This document shows, piece by piece, positions 19,498 to 28,666 of a stretch of DNA of 64,000 nucleotides (positions are counted from its first letter, which is position 1; each line of letters opens with the position of its first letter). A program made the position numbers and the translations under genes. The notes below the pieces were generated by a model. The model made no database searches. It was not told the origin of the DNA and saw nothing but the letters and a program-made list of their open reading frames with translations. The stretch spans positions 1 through 64,000 of the forward strand of contig JAJZVX010000005.1 in the NCBI GenBank assembly GCA_021846985.1. Direction: 5' to 3'. Origin of the DNA: Acidobacteriota bacterium. Its GTDB lineage: Bacteria > Acidobacteriota > Terriglobia > Terriglobales > Acidobacteriaceae.

Positions 19498-20826
19498 TCA
19501 CGCAATGCGATGCATATCAGGCCTTACTCCCGTCATGGGCGTCTCCACAGGGCTCTCACTGCTGAACCCGTTACTTTGCACTTTGCCTGCGTGCTTGTTG
19601 GCATACATGCGCATATCAGCGGCGATGCACATGGCCTCTGAGTCATCCGCATCCTCCGGAAACAGCGCAATCCCCACGCTTGCCCCAATGCGCAGCATGC
19701 GACTGTCGATCTCCAAAGGCTCATCCATCAGCCGAATCAGCGAGTCGGCCACATGCGATGCGTCTGTCCGGCTCCTCGGTCCCTCCAGGATGAAACAGAA
19801 CTCATCTCCGCCGGTCCGTGCCACCGTGTCGGAGCGGCGGATCCGGCTCAGAAAAATCGCACTTACCTTCTTCAGAAGCTCATCCCCCGTGTGATGCCCC
19901 AGACTGTCGTTCACCAGCTTGAAGTCGTCCAGATCCAGCAGCAGCAGCGCCACTTCCGTCTTGTTGCGCCGCGCCCGCTCCAGCGCATTGGCGAGCCGGT
20001 CATGGAAGAGCCGCCGGTTGGGCAATCCTGTGAGCTCATCGTGTAGCGCCAAGTGCCTGTTGTACTCTATTTGATCCTCGAGCACCAGCAGGATCATACC
20101 CACGGCGACCACATACTTGGGCAGATTCCAGACTTCGCTCTCAATCTTTATTGCAGGAAAATACGCGTCCATCAGTTGCGCCACCACAAACACTGCGGCC
20201 CATGTAAAAAACCCGACAATCGTCACCAGCGCACCGCTGCTCGCCCGCCGGTACATGAACGCAAAATTGATGCCGCAGGCGAAATAGACCGTAAACAGCA
20301 GAGCGTTCAGCGCCAGATCCCCGCCATTCTGGGGCCTGTTTTGAAAGACCAGCAGGAAAATCGAAAGGGTGCCGTAGAGGATCACGGTTGTCCAGAGCAG
20401 TGGATGGTTGAACTTCTTCCTCGTTAGCAGCGCGATGGCCACGGGCAGCAGGCCAAACAACGGCGCCGCCAAGTCGAGCATCCACGGGCGGGCAGACGTC
20501 AAAATCAGAACATAAATGTAAAGCAGGCTGGCGCTCAGGAGCGCGCTCAGCAGCCAGAGGCTCGAGCGTTGCTGCCCAGAGGGAACACATGCCCACTGGA
20601 ATAACTCCCCGGCCCACACCAATGCGGTCAGTCCGGCGAACAATGCGATCGTTCCCCACATGGTTGGCACACTAAAAAACAGGGAGGCGGCAAAGTGCAG
20701 CCCGATCAGCACCCATCCCATCAGCCAGAAGGCAGAAGCACGCGCATGACTGCGCAGCGCCACCGACGCGAAGGCACACGTCAGCAGAGTCACTGCAATG
20801 AGATCAGGCAACTTGCTCCAATCCAC
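19498..20826 (-). CDS. Membrane-bound GGDEF diguanylate cyclase
   Basis: A protein of 442 residues. The N-terminal 250 residues contain about seven or eight hydrophobic segments (for example SLWLLSALLSASLLYIYVLI, LALNALLFTVYFACGINFAF, YVVAVGMILLVL) forming a membrane sensor. A GGDEF domain follows, with the intact active-site motif RTGGDEF and LHDELTGLPNRRLFHDRL. It should make cyclic di-GMP from two GTP. No RxxD inhibitory site was seen at the usual position five residues before the motif. The GTG start at 20826 has AGGAG 7 bases upstream. Given the flagellar operon elsewhere in the window it may influence motility, but there is no direct evidence. Confidence 0.92.
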   Translation of the reverse strand: MDWSKLPDLIAVTLLTCAFASVALRSHARASAFWLMGWVLIGLHFAASLFFSVPTMWGTIALFAGLTALVWAGELFQWACVPSGQQRSSLWLLSALLSASLLYIYVLILTSARPWMLDLAAPLFGLLPVAIALLTRKKFNHPLLWTTVILYGTLSIFLLVFQNRPQNGGDLALNALLFTVYFACGINFAFMYRRASSGALVTIVGFFTWAAVFVVAQLMDAYFPAIKIESEVWNLPKYVVAVGMILLVLEDQIEYNRHLALHDELTGLPNRRLFHDRLANALERARRNKTEVALLLLDLDDFKLVNDSLGHHTGDELLKKVSAIFLSRIRRSDTVARTGGDEFCFILEGPRSRTDASHVADSLIRLMDEPLEIDSRMLRIGASVGIALFPEDADDSEAMCIAADMRMYANKHAGKVQSNGFSSESPVETPMTGVRPDMHRIA

Positions 20827-21133
20827 AATCGTGCTCCTGAGGATCTGAAGTCCATACTATAGCATTGATTGACCATAACTGTACGCCATAACTTTTTGTG
20901 AAGTGTGCGGATAACTTCAGTCTGAACTAGAGTAACCTCTCATCGACTCGAACAAACCCTGCCCATGACAGGAGGCCAGCGCGGAGATAATTCTGCGTCG
21001 CGAACGGCGCGGCACGAACTTGCTTGCGCGGCATAATGGGTGCATGAGAACGTTTTCAGGACGTTATTCTTCTGATGACCGCGGGCAAGGATTCCGTCAG
21101 GTTTCCGAGAACCTCGCGTAAACTCAAAGGGCT
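20827..21133. other. Divergent intergenic region upstream of the diguanylate cyclase
   Basis: About 307 bases, AT-richer than the neighbours. The heptamer CCATAAC occurs twice as a direct repeat, 20873-20879 and 20886-20892. A TATAGT-like -10 for the cyclase lies on the minus strand at 20856-20861, without a good -35. This could be a regulator-binding region; nothing stronger was found. Confidence 0.35.
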
Positions 21134-21544
21134 ATGTCTGCCAGCCTTTATATTGTCGTCAAGGGTGAAGATCCGGGCTTCGACATCTTCGTGAATGGGC
21201 AAGCCCTTGCCCGCAACGAAGACGCCCTCGATAAATTGGCTGAAAGCCTTAAGGTCAGCCCGCTTCTCGAGTTTTTCTCCGCCGATGAGAATTCTATGGC
21301 GCTGCTCCTCGAACAGGGAGCCGGTAGCCGGGAGTGGGCGGATCATCTGCCTCAACCCCAATGGTTTGCCGCCGCCGACGGGCTCCTGACGGTTCGCACC
21401 CTGGCCGCATACCTCGGCGGGAATCCCGCGGCTCTTGGCTCTGAGACTCAGGCGGTTCTGCGCGAGCTCAGCGAGTACGAGCGGGTTCTGCACAAGACTG
21501 CCTTGCGCGGTTTACCCTGGCATCTCGCTGTCAGTTGGCGTTAG
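21134..21544 (+). CDS. Conserved-looking hypothetical protein
   Basis: A soluble protein of 136 residues without signal peptide or membrane segments: MSASLYIVVKGEDPGFDIFV..., acidic (several DE-rich patches), ending GLPWHLAVSWR. I do not recognise a domain. AAAGG precedes the ATG by a few bases. It is convergent with murA, with only a 13-bp gap, which argues that both ends are real. The long uninterrupted frame and non-shadow composition support coding. Confidence 0.7.
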   Translation: MSASLYIVVKGEDPGFDIFVNGQALARNEDALDKLAESLKVSPLLEFFSADENSMALLLEQGAGSREWADHLPQPQWFAAADGLLTVRTLAAYLGGNPAALGSETQAVLRELSEYERVLHKTALRGLPWHLAVSWR

Positions 21545-21557
21545 AGCCGTTCGCCAT

Positions 21558-22856
21558 TCATGGCTGCCCGGCTGGCCGCGCTGGAAAGATATTTCCCATG
21601 CGCTGAATCTGCGCCCCTACTCCGGCCAGCTTCTCCTCGATCCGCTCGTATCCGCGGTCCATGTGATAGACGCGGTCCAGAATGGATTCTCCGTCGGCCA
21701 CCAGCGCCGCCAGCACCAGCGATGCCGAGGCCCGCAGGTCCGAGCACATCACCGCCGCCGCCGAGAGTTGCGTAGCTCCGCGCACCGTTGCCGTATGCCC
21801 GTCCACCTTGATGTTGGCGCCCATCCGCACCAGTTCCTGTACATGCATAAACCGGTTTTCGAAGATATTTTCCTTCACCAGGCTCACGCCCTTGGCCTGT
21901 GTTGCCAGGGCCATATATTGCGCCTGCATGTCGGTGGGAAAGCCAGGGTACTCCTCGGTCGAAACGTCCGCCGCATAAAGGCGCTTCTCCGCGCGCACCC
22001 GTATCGTGTCCGGGCCCAGCACATCCACGCGCGCGCCGGTCTCGCGCAGCTTCTCCATCACCGCGCTCAGATGGCCCGGATCGCAGTTGGTCACAATCAG
22101 GTCTCCGCCCGTAATCGCGCCTGCCACCAGAAACGTTCCCGCCTCGATGCGGTCCGGATGAATCCTGTGCCGCGCGCCGCGCAGCCGCTCGACTCCCGCC
22201 ACGCGGATGGTCGATGTTCCCGCCCCTTCGATCTTTGCTCCCATGGCGGTCAACAGTGCGGCCAGGTCGCTCACCTCGGGCTCCCGCGCGCAGTTCTCCA
22301 TCAGCGTCTCGCCCTCGGCCAGCACCGCGGCCATCAACAGATCCTCGGTGCCCGTCACCGTAATCCGGTCAAATACCAGGTGCGCGCCTTTCAGCCGCTC
22401 CGCTCGGGCCTCGATGTACCCGTGCTCCTGTGTAATCCGGGCACCCATCTTCTCCAGGCCCTTGAGGTGCAGGTCAATCGGCCGCCCGCCGATCGCGCAC
22501 CCGCCCGGCATCGCCACCCGCGCCATGCCTGCCCGCGCCACCAGCGGCCCCAGCACCAGAGAGCTCGCCCGCATCGTCTTCACGATCTCGTACTTTGCTT
22601 CGGGCTCCGAGAGCGTCCGGCAGCAGATTGTCGTTCGGTGGCGCGCATCGCCATTTTCCAGTTGCACCGCGGCTCCCATCGACTCCAGCAGCTTCCGCTC
22701 CGTCTCGATGTCCCGCACCTGCGGCAGATTTTCCAGCGTGACTTCGTCTTCGGTCAGAATTGCCGCCGCCATGCACGGCAGCGCGGAGTTCTTTGCTCCC
22801 GACACGCGTATGGTGCCCACCAGCGGATTTCCGCCGCGAATCACGTACTTATCCAT
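21558..22856 (-). CDS. murA: UDP-N-acetylglucosamine 1-carboxyvinyltransferase
   Basis: A protein of 432 residues of the EPSP synthase/MurA fold. It catalyses the first committed step of peptidoglycan synthesis, transferring enolpyruvate from PEP to UDP-GlcNAc. The substrate-binding pair Lys22-Asn23 ([10 protein letters not shown]) and the catalytic, fosfomycin-reactive Cys120 ([15 protein letters not shown]) are both present; the Cys implies a fosfomycin-sensitive type. The length equals the family norm. It is downstream of murQ on the same strand, with a 255-bp gap that could hold its own promoter. Confidence 0.97.
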   Translation of the reverse strand: MDKYVIRGGNPLVGTIRVSGAKNSALPCMAAAILTEDEVTLENLPQVRDIETERKLLESMGAAVQLENGDARHRTTICCRTLSEPEAKYEIVKTMRASSLVLGPLVARAGMARVAMPGGCAIGGRPIDLHLKGLEKMGARITQEHGYIEARAERLKGAHLVFDRITVTGTEDLLMAAVLAEGETLMENCAREPEVSDLAALLTAMGAKIEGAGTSTIRVAGVERLRGARHRIHPDRIEAGTFLVAGAITGGDLIVTNCDPGHLSAVMEKLRETGARVDVLGPDTIRVRAEKRLYAADVSTEEYPGFPTDMQAQYMALATQAKGVSLVKENIFENRFMHVQELVRMGANIKVDGHTATVRGATQLSAAAVMCSDLRASASLVLAALVADGESILDRVYHMDRGYERIEEKLAGVGAQIQRMGNIFPARPAGQP

Positions 22857-23111
22857 GGAAACTTAGGAACTCCTGGTCCTTTGGCAGCCGGTGGTGCAAG
22901 TCCTGTTTTGCAAGGGTAGGCCTTCAGCCGTGCCGTCCACTCCCAGCTTCGACGCGGCATTAACCCCTGAGGGATGCATTTTTGGAAACCCTCGACTCAT
23001 CCCAGACGCTGTTAGTGTAAATCGGGCCGAGCAGGCCTGACCCAGGTCCACAGAGGGCTTCTGTTCTGCCATGCGCGAAGGGGGTTGACTGCGGAAACCG
23101 CGCCTTCGCGG

Positions 23112-24089
23112 CTAAAGCTCCAGCACATTATCCTCAATCGCCAGACGCACATTCCCGTCGCTCTTGGCCAGCCGCCGCACCGCCTCCGGCTTATCCACCT
23201 TCGCCTTCAGCATCACCAGCGCCACGGGCACGCTCCGCCCCGCGCTCTTGATCGTCTCCACCGCCGTCGCCCGGTCGATCCGGCAGGCGCTCATCAGGAT
23301 TCGTATGCCGCGCTCCACCAGCTTCGAGTTCTGCATGTGCACGTTCACCATCAGGTTCTCGTACACATACCCCAGCCGCGTCATGGCGCCCGTTGTGATC
23401 ATGTTCAGGACCATCTTCTGCGCCGTCCCCGCCTTCATTCGCGTCGAGCCCGACACGACCTCCGGGCCCACATCCGCAAGGATCGTCGTATCGCTTGCTG
23501 CTGCCAGCGGAGTCTCAGGATTGCACGTCACCGCCGCGGTATGCGCTCCACGCGCCCGCGCATAGGCCACCGCCGCCACCACGTACGGTGTGCGCCCTGA
23601 GGCTGAAACCCCGATCACCATATCCTTCCGTGTCGGCCGGCGCCGCGCAATGTCGCGCTGCCCCATCTCTTCCGAGTCCTCGTTCACTTCCACCGCCGAA
23701 GCCAGCGCCTTCGGTCCGCCTGCCATGATGTACTGCACCTGCCCCGGCGCGGTCGAGTAGCTCGGAGGACACTCCGCCGCATCCAGCGCTGCAATGCGCC
23801 CGCTCGTTCCCGCCCCCACGTAGATCAGCCGCCCGCCGTCTCGCAGGCAGCGCGCCACCTGGTCGATCACCTGGGCAATCTCCGGCAGCGCCTTCTTCAC
23901 CGCTGCCGCCACTTTGGCGTCCTCATGGTTGATGATGCGTGCAATATCGAGAGCCGACTTGGTGTCAAACCCCTGGGAAGCCTCGTTGGGCCTCTCTGTG
24001 GTCAATTGTTCGAGCAGAGCGGCGGTGTCGATCTTGGTCTCTCCGTTTTGGGCGGCAGCCATTCCCGGTTGCGTTGTGCTGGTTAGCAT
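23112..24089 (-). CDS. murQ: N-acetylmuramic acid 6-phosphate etherase
   Basis: A protein of 325 residues with a SIS domain. Conserved MurQ blocks: LTTERPNEASQGFDTKSALD, GGRLIYVGAGTSGRIAALDA, ECPPSYST, and EVVSGSTRMKAGTAQKMVLNMI. It cleaves the lactyl ether of MurNAc-6-P to GlcNAc-6-P and D-lactate during muropeptide recycling. The ATG at 24089 is preferred over a TTG at 24104 because GGGGA lies 8 bases upstream of it. Together with the upstream serine hydrolase and downstream murA it forms a cell-wall synthesis and recycling group. Confidence 0.95.
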   Translation of the reverse strand: MLTSTTQPGMAAAQNGETKIDTAALLEQLTTERPNEASQGFDTKSALDIARIINHEDAKVAAAVKKALPEIAQVIDQVARCLRDGGRLIYVGAGTSGRIAALDAAECPPSYSTAPGQVQYIMAGGPKALASAVEVNEDSEEMGQRDIARRRPTRKDMVIGVSASGRTPYVVAAVAYARARGAHTAAVTCNPETPLAAASDTTILADVGPEVVSGSTRMKAGTAQKMVLNMITTGAMTRLGYVYENLMVNVHMQNSKLVERGIRILMSACRIDRATAVETIKSAGRSVPVALVMLKAKVDKPEAVRRLAKSDGNVRLAIEDNVLEL

Positions 24090-24193
24090 CGCGGATGTCC
24101 CCAATAATTAATTGTATCTGCAAAGAGGTCAAATCCCGCCAGAATTCTCCGCGGAGATGCCTCCGTCACAATGCATTTTGGTATCCTCGATTT

Positions 24194-25282
24194 TCAGATT
24201 TCTTCCCGCACAGCATCATGAAAAACCGGTCTTACCTTCCGAATCAACGGGTTCTTCCGGTCAGGCCAGGTGCGGTTCGTTAACAGCGCCACCGCAATCC
24301 CCGCCGCGCGATCCACCCACAACGAGCAGCCGCTGTACCCCAGGTGGCCAATCGATCCCGCCGAAAAATGACACCCCGCCGACGACTCTCCCGACGGAGT
24401 ATCCCACCCCAGCGCGCGCGCGCTGCCCTCCGGCATCTGCCGCTGCGCAAAGAGTTCAACCGTGGTCCGCTCGAACAGCCGTTCCGCGGCCAGAATCTCT
24501 CCGGCAAAGCGCAACAGATCCGGCACATGCGAGAACAGGCCCGCGTGTCCTGCTGCGCCGCCCAGCAGCCAGGCGTTCTCGTCCTGCACCTCACCCTGAA
24601 TCCGCCTGTGCCGCAGCCATGTGTCTTGCTCCGTGGGCGGGATCGCCTGCCGCGCCTCAGGGGCAGGGCAGAATCCCGTCGCTCTCATGCCCAGCGCTTC
24701 GAAGATCTCCCGTTTCACCCACGTTGCCAGCGGCTCTGCTGTCACCGCCTCCAGCGCCTTCCCCAGCAGCATGAATCCAGGGTCGGAGTACTCCGCCCGC
24801 GTTCCCGGTTCAGCTTCCACAGGCAGCCGCATCAAGGCCTCCAGTGCCGCCGCTGCGCTTGCAGCCGTCCGGAAAAACTCCACGTAGCCCGGCAGTCCCG
24901 CGCTGTGCGCCAACAGATGACGTACCCTGATTCGTCGCGCCGGATCGTCTGCTCTTCGCCCTTCCACAAACTCCGGCACAAGCTCACCCACTGGAGTCTC
25001 AAGGCGCAGTGTGCCGCGCTGATGGAGCAGCATCGCCATGGCCGCCGTCGCCACCACCTTGGTCAGGCTGGCTACGTCAAACACCGTCTCTGCCGTCACC
25101 CGCGGGGCGTCCGGCTCATAGGTAAAGCCGCCCAGGCCCTCCTGCGCCACCACTTCGCCCCCCGCCAGCACGCCGAACGCGCAACCGGGGAATGCCCGTG
25201 CGCGGATACCTTCCTCCAGTACGCGCCGCGCTCGTGCGAACCGGTTGGCGCGCGCTTCGCCGCTTCTGTCTTCGCGTTCCAT
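24194..25282 (-). CDS. Beta-lactamase-family serine hydrolase
   Basis: A protein of 362 residues of the class C beta-lactamase/PBP4* fold. The nucleophile motif is S-L-T-K (VFDVASLTKVVAT) and the second motif Y-S-D is in TRAEYSDPGFMLLG; HLGYSG near the C-terminus corresponds to the third motif region. No signal peptide is evident from the chosen ATG (25282), so a cytoplasmic or atypically exported enzyme is possible. It sits 104 bp upstream of murQ. In Bacillus subtilis a related protein (YbbE) is encoded with murQ in a muropeptide recovery cluster, so cleavage of recovered wall fragments is a reasonable but unproven guess; an esterase is the alternative. Confidence 0.85.
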   Translation of the reverse strand: MEREDRSGEARANRFARARRVLEEGIRARAFPGCAFGVLAGGEVVAQEGLGGFTYEPDAPRVTAETVFDVASLTKVVATAAMAMLLHQRGTLRLETPVGELVPEFVEGRRADDPARRIRVRHLLAHSAGLPGYVEFFRTAASAAAALEALMRLPVEAEPGTRAEYSDPGFMLLGKALEAVTAEPLATWVKREIFEALGMRATGFCPAPEARQAIPPTEQDTWLRHRRIQGEVQDENAWLLGGAAGHAGLFSHVPDLLRFAGEILAAERLFERTTVELFAQRQMPEGSARALGWDTPSGESSAGCHFSAGSIGHLGYSGCSLWVDRAAGIAVALLTNRTWPDRKNPLIRKVRPVFHDAVREEI

Positions 25283-25419
25283 GGCTCTAATGCATCCTAC
25301 CGCGAACGGCGCTTTCTCGCGGCGCGTTCTTCCTATTGGTCTTTCTGGCGCGCGCACACGGCCCGCGCTATCCTGTCATTAGCTGCTTCGTCTATCAAAA
25401 CAAGAAAGTGGGAGGAGCG

Positions 25420-26289
25420 ATGCATCGAGCCTGCGCGCGCGGGAGAGGGCCTGTTCTGCTTGCCGTGCTGGCGTGCGCGCCGGGCATTGCACTGACGCAA
25501 GAGCCTGCCAATGCGCAATCGAATCCCGCCGCCGCCGCTCCGGCTTCTTCTGTTTTGCCATCGCCTGCGCCCGCTCCAAGGCAGTACATTGTCCCCGCCG
25601 GCACCAGGGTTCTCCTCGAGCTTCGCAGCGGCATCAACACCCGCAGCGCCCGCCCGGGCGACGGCGTCTATCTCTCCTCCAGCTTTCCTGTTGTCGTCGG
25701 GGGCCGCGTCCTGATTCCGGCCGGCGTTTACGTGCAGGGTGTTATCGACCGCGTCGTCCGCCCCGGCCGTTTCCACGGCAAGGCGCAGCTCAACATGCAC
25801 TTCACCTCCATCATCTTTCCCAACGGCACCGTCGTTGAAATCCCAGGCGTTGTGAACAGCCTTCCCGGCGCCCAAAACCAGTCCGTCAAAGACAACGGCG
25901 AGGGAACCATCGAGCAGGCGCCCAACAAGGGACGCAACGCGGGCAAAACCGCTGAAATTGCCATCCCCACCGGCGCTACCGTTGGCTCCATTGGCGGCCT
26001 CGCCTCCGGCCATCCCCTCGCGGGCGGAATTGCCGGGGTTGGCGCCGGATTCGCTGCTGCAGGCCTTGCCTCTCTCTTCACCCGGGGGGCCGATGTCACC
26101 ATCCCAAGCGGTGCCCAAGTGGAAATGATTCTACAGCGCCCTCTCATCGTCGAAGACCAAAACCTGACCCCTGCCGCGCAACCGGGCGCCATGCCGCCGG
26201 TCGTGCCCGTCGCGGAACAGGCGAAACCCATGAGCAAGCCGCATCGCACGCATATCCTTTGTCCCCTTGGGGATCTGGGCTGTGAATAG
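25420..26289 (+). CDS. Exported protein with VirB10/TrbI-like beta domain
   Basis: A protein of 289 residues: a signal peptide (GPVLLAVLACAPGIALTQ), an Ala/Pro linker, and a beta-rich domain beginning YIVPAGTRVLLELRSGINTR and RPGDGVYLSSSFPVVVGGRV. A Gly-rich hydrophobic stretch (GSIGGLASGHPLAGGIAGVG) and a second 'IPSGAQVEMILQRPL' strand pair follow. The 'PAGT.V...L...I.T..A..GD.V' pattern resembles the TrbI/VirB10 core barrel, but no secretion genes are nearby. The ATG at 25420 follows GGAGG. It is transcribed with lepB 17 bp downstream. Role unknown. Confidence 0.7.
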   Translation: MHRACARGRGPVLLAVLACAPGIALTQEPANAQSNPAAAAPASSVLPSPAPAPRQYIVPAGTRVLLELRSGINTRSARPGDGVYLSSSFPVVVGGRVLIPAGVYVQGVIDRVVRPGRFHGKAQLNMHFTSIIFPNGTVVEIPGVVNSLPGAQNQSVKDNGEGTIEQAPNKGRNAGKTAEIAIPTGATVGSIGGLASGHPLAGGIAGVGAGFAAAGLASLFTRGADVTIPSGAQVEMILQRPLIVEDQNLTPAAQPGAMPPVVPVAEQAKPMSKPHRTHILCPLGDLGCE

Positions 26290-26306
26290 ATCGATAATGG
26301 AGTGAG

Positions 26307-26921
26307 ATGGAAACGTTACCGCCCGATTCTCCTGTCGCTGAACAGAACCTTGCTTCCACGCCCGCCGCGGACGATCCCGCGTCTCAGCCCGAGCCCGCGC
26401 AGCCTCAGAAGATATCCACCCTTGGCCTGTGGGTCCGCGACATGCTCATCTCCATCGCGGCTTCCGTCCTCATCATCACCTTTCTCTACCAGCCTGTCCG
26501 CGTGGAGGGCACCAGCATGTTGCCTCGTCTCGAGGACAGCGACCGCCTCTTCATCAACAAGTTTGTCTATCGCGTCTCGCCCATCAAGCGCGATGACATT
26601 GTTGTCTTCCACTATCCCCGCGACCCATCCAAGAGCTACATCAAGCGCGTCATCGGTCTGCCCGGCGACCACCTCCGCATCGACCACGGCACGGTCTACG
26701 TAAACGGCAGGCGCCTGGTGGAGAAATACGTCCCCGAGCGATACCGCGACGACCGCTCCATGGCCGAAATCGTTGTTCCCGACGATGCCTACTTCGTCAT
26801 GGGCGATCACCGCTCCATCTCCTCCGACAGCCGCGAATTCGGTCCCGTGGATCGCTCCCTCATCTATGGCCAAGCCGTCTTCGTCTACTGGCCTGCCAAA
26901 GATGCCGGCGTCGTGCATTGA
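26307..26921 (+). CDS. lepB: Signal peptidase I
   Basis: A protein of 204 residues with one membrane helix (DMLISIAASVLIITFLYQPV) and the S26 catalytic Ser70 (VEGTSMLPRL) and Lys113 (YIKRVIGLPGD), then VMGDHRSISSDSREFGPV. It cleaves signal peptides of exported proteins on the outer face of the inner membrane. The N-terminal 40 residues are a Pro/Ala-rich cytoplasmic extension. GGAG precedes the ATG. It lies between the exported unknown protein and carA on the same strand. Confidence 0.96.
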   Translation: METLPPDSPVAEQNLASTPAADDPASQPEPAQPQKISTLGLWVRDMLISIAASVLIITFLYQPVRVEGTSMLPRLEDSDRLFINKFVYRVSPIKRDDIVVFHYPRDPSKSYIKRVIGLPGDHLRIDHGTVYVNGRRLVEKYVPERYRDDRSMAEIVVPDDAYFVMGDHRSISSDSREFGPVDRSLIYGQAVFVYWPAKDAGVVH

Positions 26922-27024
26922 CGATGGACGTTATTCCGGGCCGCGTCATTGAATCGGGAGGAATCCACTGGGAAAAACCCTTCCGTCCTGCTAGAATCGA
27001 TTGAATCCACTCCTCGGAGAGGCG

Positions 27025-28164
27025 ATGCAGGCGATCCTGGCGCTCGAAGACGGGCGCATCTTCCGCGGCCACGGTTATGGCCACCCGGGCGAATGCCACG
27101 GTGAGGTCGTATTCAACACTTCCCTAACCGGTTATCAGGAGATTGCAACAGACCCCTCCTATGCCGGACAAATCGTCGTTCTCACCAACCCCCAGATCGG
27201 CAACTACGGCACCAACCAGGCAGACAACGAGGCGGCCAGACCCTTTATCGAAGGCCTGATCGTCCGCGAGTTCTCTGCCATCAGTTCGAACTGGCGCTCC
27301 GAACAGGTCACCGACGAGTACATGGAACGCTACTCCGTTCCTGTCCTCGCCGAAATCGACACGCGCGCCCTGGTTCGTCATTTGCGGACCCATGGCGTGA
27401 TGCGCGGCGTGATTTCGACGGTGGAGAGCGATCCGGACAAGCTCGTTCAAAAAGCCCGCGGCATCCGCAAGATGGATGGCACCGACCTCGCCCGCGTGGT
27501 CTCAACCAAATCCATCTACCCCTTCGACTCCGCCGATAATCGTAACCAGTCGGACGAGCCTCTGCTGCCGGTCCAAAAGGCGGAAGACCGGAAGCTTCTG
27601 CATGTTGTCGCCTACGATTTCGGCATCAAGCTCAACATTCTCCGCATGTTGGCCCGCGAGGGTTGCCGTGTCACCGTTGTCCCCGCCGAGACTCCGGCTA
27701 CCGATGTTTTCTCCCTCAATCCCGACGGCGTTTTTCTTTCCAACGGTCCCGGCGACCCCGAACCGGTTGATTACGCCGTCCGCGCCATCCGCCAGATGTT
27801 GGGCCGCGTGCCGGTCTTCGGTATCTGCCTCGGCCACCAGCTCACCGGTCTCGCCCTGGGCGGTCGCACATACAAGCTCAAATTCGGCCACCACGGTGGC
27901 AACCACCCCGTCCGCAACAACCGCACCGGCAAGGTCGAGATCACCGCCCACAACCACAACTTCGCCGTCGATCCCGACTCCATCAACGCCAACGAGGTCG
28001 AGCTGACCCACGTCGATCTGAACGACCAGACCCTCGAGGGCCTCCGCCACAAAACGCTCCCGCTTTTCAGCGTCCAGTACCACCCCGAAGCCGCCCCCGG
28101 CCCTCACGACTCCCACTACCTCTTCCGCGACTTCCGCAAAATGATGGAGGAGTGGAAAGCATGA
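27025..28164 (+). CDS. carA: Carbamoyl-phosphate synthase small subunit
   Basis: A protein of 379 residues. The N-terminal CPSase domain is followed by a class I glutamine amidotransferase with nucleophile Cys268 (VFGICLGHQ) and the His353/Glu355 pair ([12 protein letters not shown]). It supplies ammonia from glutamine to CarB for pyrimidine and arginine synthesis. The ATG at 27025 has GGAGAGG just upstream and is preferred over an in-frame TTG at 27001. Its stop overlaps the ATG of the next small gene. carB, its obligate partner, begins only 1.07 kb further on because of an inserted RAYT/REP element. Confidence 0.97.
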   Translation: MQAILALEDGRIFRGHGYGHPGECHGEVVFNTSLTGYQEIATDPSYAGQIVVLTNPQIGNYGTNQADNEAARPFIEGLIVREFSAISSNWRSEQVTDEYMERYSVPVLAEIDTRALVRHLRTHGVMRGVISTVESDPDKLVQKARGIRKMDGTDLARVVSTKSIYPFDSADNRNQSDEPLLPVQKAEDRKLLHVVAYDFGIKLNILRMLAREGCRVTVVPAETPATDVFSLNPDGVFLSNGPGDPEPVDYAVRAIRQMLGRVPVFGICLGHQLTGLALGGRTYKLKFGHHGGNHPVRNNRTGKVEITAHNHNFAVDPDSINANEVELTHVDLNDQTLEGLRHKTLPLFSVQYHPEAAPGPHDSHYLFRDFRKMMEEWKA

Positions 28165-28526
28165 GCGGCCCGGCAAGTTCCACCGGTAGGTTTGCTTGGC
28201 AGGAATTACTTTCTGCGAATGAAATCCTGACCTGGTTCACAGCCCACAAGCAACCTGCCTCTCTGAAGAACCGCTTTTCTGTTCCTGGCGTTTACCGCTT
28301 TGTTTTTCCAGAATTCAAAGATGGGCACGGCTATCATCAGCCTTGCTACGCCGGTGAATCCGGCAATCTTGCGCGCCGCATCCCCTTTTATTTCCAGTCT
28401 CCGCTTCAGGATGAGCGCCGGGATGAAAACGGGGAAGTCGTACTACCCGATGGATGGCACGTGCGCGGGCAAATCCAGAACTCTCGCAGAGCTCGAGGCG
28501 ATGCGAGGAACCAGCGGTCAAGGTAA
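28161..28526 (+). CDS. GIY-YIG nuclease-like protein, probably frameshifted
   Basis: A frame of 121 residues whose ATG overlaps the carA stop (ATGA). The middle shows a GIY-YIG pattern: [11 protein letters not shown] ... [17 protein letters not shown], where GVY and YAG stand for GIY and YIG. After [10 protein letters not shown] the frame turns into Arg-rich sequence and stops. The neighbouring frame continues with LAELEAMRG, which looks like the natural continuation, so a frameshift near 28484-28490 is likely. The REP cluster begins about 25 bp after the stop. It is probably a degenerated gene that entered the carAB operon with, or before, the RAYT element. Confidence 0.5.
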   Translation: MSGPASSTGRFAWQELLSANEILTWFTAHKQPASLKNRFSVPGVYRFVFPEFKDGHGYHQPCYAGESGNLARRIPFYFQSPLQDERRDENGEVVLPDGWHVRGQIQNSRRARGDARNQRSR

Positions 28527-28552
28527 GCTCTTTCGAAATGGCGAAAAGAGTG

Positions 28553-28660
28553 TGGTTTTGAAAGGGCACGGCTTCAGCCGAAAAGAGGTTGTTTTGAAAG
28601 GGCACGACTTTAGTCGTGCCGTAGAAGAGGAAAAGAGGCCGCGGCTTTAGCCGCTGAGGG
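28553..28660 (+). repeat. Left REP cluster
   Basis: Three palindromic REP units in 108 bases. The first two are each preceded by the same arm, GTTTTGAAAGGGCACG. The third, at 28641-28654, is a different palindrome (GCGGCT-TT-AGCCGC). Such arms read on the reverse strand as the peptide [10 protein letters not shown], a familiar acidobacterial intergenic signature. Confidence 0.85.
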
Positions 28661-28666
28661 AAGGTT

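Noticed and set aside
28572..28654. REP cluster as a CRISPR array
   Set aside because: The units are palindromes of different sequence with no regular spacers, and they flank a RAYT gene; no cas genes are present.
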